From positions 57,244,322 to 57,308,321 of the forward strand of contig OX392528.1 in the NCBI GenBank assembly GCA_947623455.1: a DNA stretch of 64,000 bases, in the 5' to 3' direction. Positions within the stretch are counted from its first letter, which is position 1. Every line of letters starts with the position of its first letter. The translations under genes were made by a program, and so were the position numbers. Below, in pieces: positions 60,499-64,000 of the stretch. A model generated the notes under the pieces. It was not told where the DNA came from, made no database searches, and worked only from the letters and a program-made list of their open reading frames with translations. Origin of the DNA: Mimachlamys varia (taxonomy: Eukaryota > Mollusca > Bivalvia > Pectinida > Pectinidae).

Positions 60499-62052
60499 AT
60501 GTTCACAATGGATATGGTAGTCGCCGAGTTAAGCATAGATGGTATTCTGGGTCTGGATTTTCTGAAGGCTCACGGCGGTATGGTCGACATCAATAGCGAG
60601 ATATTGAGTATCAATACGCAGGCCACTCCACTTGTGTTTCAAGGTCCATTTGGGTGTTTCAAGATCACTGCACTAGAAACAGTGAGCATTCCCCCAAGAG
60701 CGGAGTTCATTTGTCCTGGTAAGGTGTTGGAGGCAGAGGGCATGTTGCCCAAGGGTCTAGGTATTGTGGAGCCGTCAGAAAGTTTCCTCAAATCGGACAG
60801 AGGACTTGTCGCCAGAGCCCTGGTACAGTGTAAAGACGTTATTCCAGTGAGAATGTTTAATCCCTCTGACGAGACACAGATTGTGTATGGAGGAACCATA
60901 ATAGGCGTGCTTGCACAAGTAAAAAGGGTCCTGGATGTGAAATCCTCTGTACGCACCGGACATAATAGTGAATTACAGCCCTTACGAGACGAGACTATTA
61001 AGGACCTAACCAGCGAACAGGCTAGTGATGTTGAGCAGTTACTAGACGAGTATACAGATTTGTTTGCAGCCTCCAATAATGACTTGGGTCGCACCGACAT
61101 TGTCCAACATACAATAGACACAGGCGAAGCACGGCCAATCAAACAACCTGCACGATGCGTACCAGTGCATATGCGTGAGGAAGTAGACTCGCTGATCGAG
61201 GACATGCTGGAACGGAAGGTCATAGAACCTTCACGTAGCCCTTGGTCGTCAGGTATCGCCCTAGTAAAGAAGAAGGACGGGACAACTCGCTTTTGTGTCG
61301 ACTACCGGCGATTAAACAGTGTTACTATAAAGGATGCTTACCCTCTACCACAGATTGACGATTCGCTAGACCAACTGTCTGGTAATTCCTGGTTCTCTAC
61401 CTTGGATTTATGCTCTGGGTATTGGCAGGTGGAAGTACAGACAAGTGACAGACCCAAAACCGCATTTGCAACAAGGAAGGGATTATTTCAGTTTCGGTTG
61501 ATGCCATTTGGATTGTGTGCGGCACCAGCAACTTTCCACAGGCTTATGGAGACAGTCTTGGCGGGGGTGCAGTGGCAAATATGTCTGGTGTACCTAGATG
61601 ATATAATAGTGGTTGGGCGAACGTTTGAGGACATGCTGTCCAACCTGAGAACCGTGTTTGATAGACTCAAAGAAGCTGGTTTGAAGCTCAAACCAAAGAA
61701 GTGCCAACTATTCGCCAAGCGCGTACGCTTCCTGTGCCACGTTGTATCAGAGGAAGGCATCACAACGGACCCCGGCAAGGTGGAAGCTGTAAAGGAATGG
61801 CCAACACCATCCAATGTTACCGAGCTGAGATCTTTCCTGGGGCTCTGTAGCTACTACAGGAGATACATTCATCAGTTTTCTGCGATAGCGAAATGTTTGC
61901 ACAGCTTGACAGAAAAAGGGAGGGAATTTGTTTGGAGCAAAGAATGTGAAGAGGCTTTTCACGAACTAAAGCAGCGGCTAGTCCGCGCTCCCATTCTCAC
62001 TCATCCCGATTTCACAATGCCCTTCATTCTGGACACAGATGCCAGCAATGTA
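60499..62052 (+). pseudogene. Gypsy Pol: reverse transcriptase and start of RNase H
   Basis: Continuous open frame. It begins with the end of protease (IDGILGLDFLKAHGG), then a linker, then reverse transcriptase: VIEPSRSPWSSGIALVKKKD, CVDYRRLNSVTIKDAYPLPQ, FSTLDLCSGYWQVEV (first catalytic Asp), FQFRLMPFGLCAAPATFHRL and VYLDDIIVVG (YLDD at 61591-61602). The connection follows (GLCSYYRRYIHQFSAIA). RNase H starts at FILDTDASNV (catalytic DTDAS). At 62052 the reading is cut by an inserted MITE and resumes in frame at 63009. Function in life: copying element RNA into DNA. All catalytic motifs shown here are intact. Confidence 0.92.
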
Positions 62053-63006
62053 CAGTTGTGGTATCGCACAACGCACCAAAAACTGCGTGCGTGCATCGTG
62101 CATACTTCGTGCACACATCGTTCGCCCATGGTGCGCACAACCGGGCGATCTAAAGATCGTGCGTTTATGTGTGCGATTAAATTGCACACACGCACGAATT
62201 GGTACAATTGGTCGATACATATTACGAAATGAAAAACATATGGAACCCTCTTGTCCAAAAACTATTTAAATTCGCATCATATTTATTGGGATTATGTCAA
62301 TTTAACAATATACAGTAAACAGTATTACAGTGATCATAAGACAGCCAAGTGCGGGTTAAGCTACCAGGTATCAGAATATGTAAATAACATGCCGGAGTTT
62401 TACCTGTCCCGTGTGCGGCGATACGGTACGACAGCCATTACCGAGCGACCGTTATGAAAACAAACTGGTCTCTTATAATCAGTTATTTGAAAAACCTTCC
62501 CCTCCTCAACACTTTACCTGTGTTTTCACACCTAGGCGAGTGTTGTAAGTGCCCCGGGCCAGAGATATCTACATAATATATATTATATTGGCCATGTACA
62601 GGTACAGTTTATAATATAACTTGGTAAAACTGGCAATATTTACTTGAATGAGAACTTGTCAATATGAGTTGAAAGTTTACATACATGTGTCTATTTGGTT
62701 TGTTTCTAAAACTACAGAAAGACTATTATTAATGTTTAGAAATATATAGATAGAACTATCAGCTAATGTAAATAGTTAAAATATAGAAATATGTTTAAAA
62801 CAACTAGCGCGAAACCGTATATATTGTTAAACCATTTCTAAATTTACATCAACCACGATTGTCATCGCACAATGTTAGTCTATCGTGCGCCCACATATGC
62901 GTTAGAAATAATCGCCCAGGATCACATCGTTCGCACATCGTGCATATACCGTTCGCCCATCGTGCGCCCACCGCACATCGTGTAACGCTGTGCGATCCCA
63001 CAACTG
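62053..63006. mobile_element. CAGT-ended MITE, copy 2 (954 bp), inserted in Gypsy RNase H
   Basis: Terminal repeats CAGTTGTGGTATCGCACAAC and, reverse-complemented from the right end, CAGTTGTGGGATCGCACAGC. TA duplications lie at 62051-62052 and 63007-63008. Removing the element and one TA restores an RNase H frame, so the boundaries are exact. Subterminal regions hold several cgttcgcccatcgtgcg-like words. The interior matches 41290-42058. CAGT ends plus TA target fit the Tc1/mariner superfamily. No transposase visible. Confidence 0.93.
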
Positions 63007-63008
63007 TA

Positions 63009-64000
63009 GCAATAGGAGCAGTGCTTTCACAGGAGTTTGACGGCAAAGAAAAGGTGATCGCATACGCAAGTCGCTCATTGACCAAGGCAGAGCGCCAGTA
63101 TTGTGTGACAAGAAAGAAACTTTTGGCGATAGTTGCTTTTGTTAAACTTTTCCGGTACTACCTTTATGGCAGGAAGTTTAAAGTCAGGACTGATCATGGG
63201 TCGCTGAGGTGGCTGCTCAATTAAAAAAACCCAGAGGGACAGCTAGCTAGATGGCTTGAGATCATTGGGGCCTACGACATAGAGATAGAGAACAGAGCAG
63301 GTGCTAAGCACCAGAACGCAGATGCATTGAGCAGAGTACCATGCAAGCAGTGTGGGTTCGAACCTGACTGGGAGAAAACAAAAGAAACTGTCAACAAAGT
63401 ATTGGGCAAATGCGGAAAATACGGGGAAGATGGAGTTGGTGACGAAGAAAGTGCACTGTCCTTGAAAAGTTGCCAGGATACCGACAGTGATATTCAAACA
63501 GTAAAGGAATGGTTGGAGCAAGGGAGTCGACCATCTTACAAGGATACTAGAGGTAACAATTTCGTGGTCAAGTCGTTGTGGTCACAATGGGACAAGCTCG
63601 TTGTCGAAGCAGGGCTACTTTGTCGAAGGTGGAAGGACATGGGCACCAAGAAGACCTGGCTACAAGGTATTGTACCTAGAACAGAGCGTAGACATGTCTA
63701 GCAGCAATGTCACGACTCCAAAACATCTGGTGATCTTGGTCTGAGGAAAACCATTGCAAAGATAAGGCAACGGTATTGCTGGCCAGGATTACAAGCAGAT
63801 ACCAGAAGTTACGTAGCGGGTTGTGAGCATTGCACGAAAAGGAAAAGTCCATTGAAGACGAAGCGAGCACCTATGGGGATTGTCCACTCGGGATCACCTA
63901 TGGAAAGAATTGCTACTGATATCCCTGGAGAACTGCCTGAAACAGACGCTGGCAATCGCTATATCCTAGTAGTCAGTGCCTCTGTATATACATTCGGACC
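63009..64000 (+). pseudogene. Gypsy Pol: rest of RNase H and start of integrase
   Basis: Resumes AIGAVLSQEFDGKEKVIAYA, then SLTKAERQYCVTRKKLLAIV and FKVRTDHGSLRWLLN. There a TAA (about 63222) replaces a phenylalanine-type codon before KNPEGQLARWLEIIGAYDIE and HQNADALSRVPC. A second stop (TAG, about 63699) precedes QQCHDSKTSGDLGLRKT, the integrase HHCC region, in which the second histidine (normally GHLG) is aspartate. The cysteines GCEHC are kept. The core begins MERIATDIPGELPETDAGNR with its first catalytic aspartate and then diverges (VVSASVYTF) at the window edge. The element continues outside. Confidence 0.88.

Noticed and set aside
63346..63366. tRNA-like gggttcgaacctg
   Set aside because: It lies in the Gypsy Pol frame (the segment CGFEPDW). 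No other tRNA features.

Overview
The window looks like nuclear DNA of a bivalve mollusc. It is AT-rich, intron-bearing and dense in degenerate transposable elements. It carries two SINE types that I recognise as common in bivalves and other marine invertebrates, a two-hairpin repeat type that litters bivalve genomes, and a Gypsy-type LTR retrotransposon. The species cannot be fixed from the sequence. I see no ribosomal RNA, no genuine tRNA gene and no bacterial-style operon.

Layout. 62-10318 is one uninterrupted 32-bp satellite (about 320 units), nearly every unit carrying TGAGTCA. 10319-14600 is non-coding with a tRNA-derived SINE, a TA-flanked foldback element and two retroelement scraps. 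14600-18510 is a 30-bp minisatellite with internal segmental duplications. 18600-20130 holds a perfect hairpin, a 231-bp direct-repeat pair and, between the pair, a promoter-like GC-rich island with twin CCAAT boxes. 20211-21110 is a 36-bp minisatellite.

The one gene that looks intact is a five-exon calmodulin-like gene on the + strand, from the ATG at 21766 to the stop at 31949. It encodes 155 residues with four canonical EF-hand loops. Its introns have been colonised by a palindromic MITE (intron 1), a 33-bp minisatellite right behind a splice donor (intron 3), and a SINE split by a mariner element (intron 4).

From 32846 to 51000 the sequence is a nest of relics. A LINE reverse transcriptase is split by a 7.5-kb hairpin-ended element. 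That element in turn hosts a MITE, a foldback element, a SWIM-type terminal exon, a THAP/DDE transposase relic and a CAGT-ended MITE. Next come a reverse-transcriptase fragment bounded by inverted repeats, a minus-strand LINE whose 5' ORF encodes a 2A-like peptide, and a second hairpin-ended element with 325-bp internal tandems. 51634-56818 is a 19-bp satellite with a 1,077-bp higher-order duplication.

The right end (about 58880-64000) is a degenerate Gypsy-type element reading Gag, protease, reverse transcriptase, RNase H and the start of integrase. A second copy of the CAGT-ended MITE is inserted exactly within its RNase H, with a TA duplication. Five unrelated tandem arrays together cover roughly 20 kb, about a third of the window.
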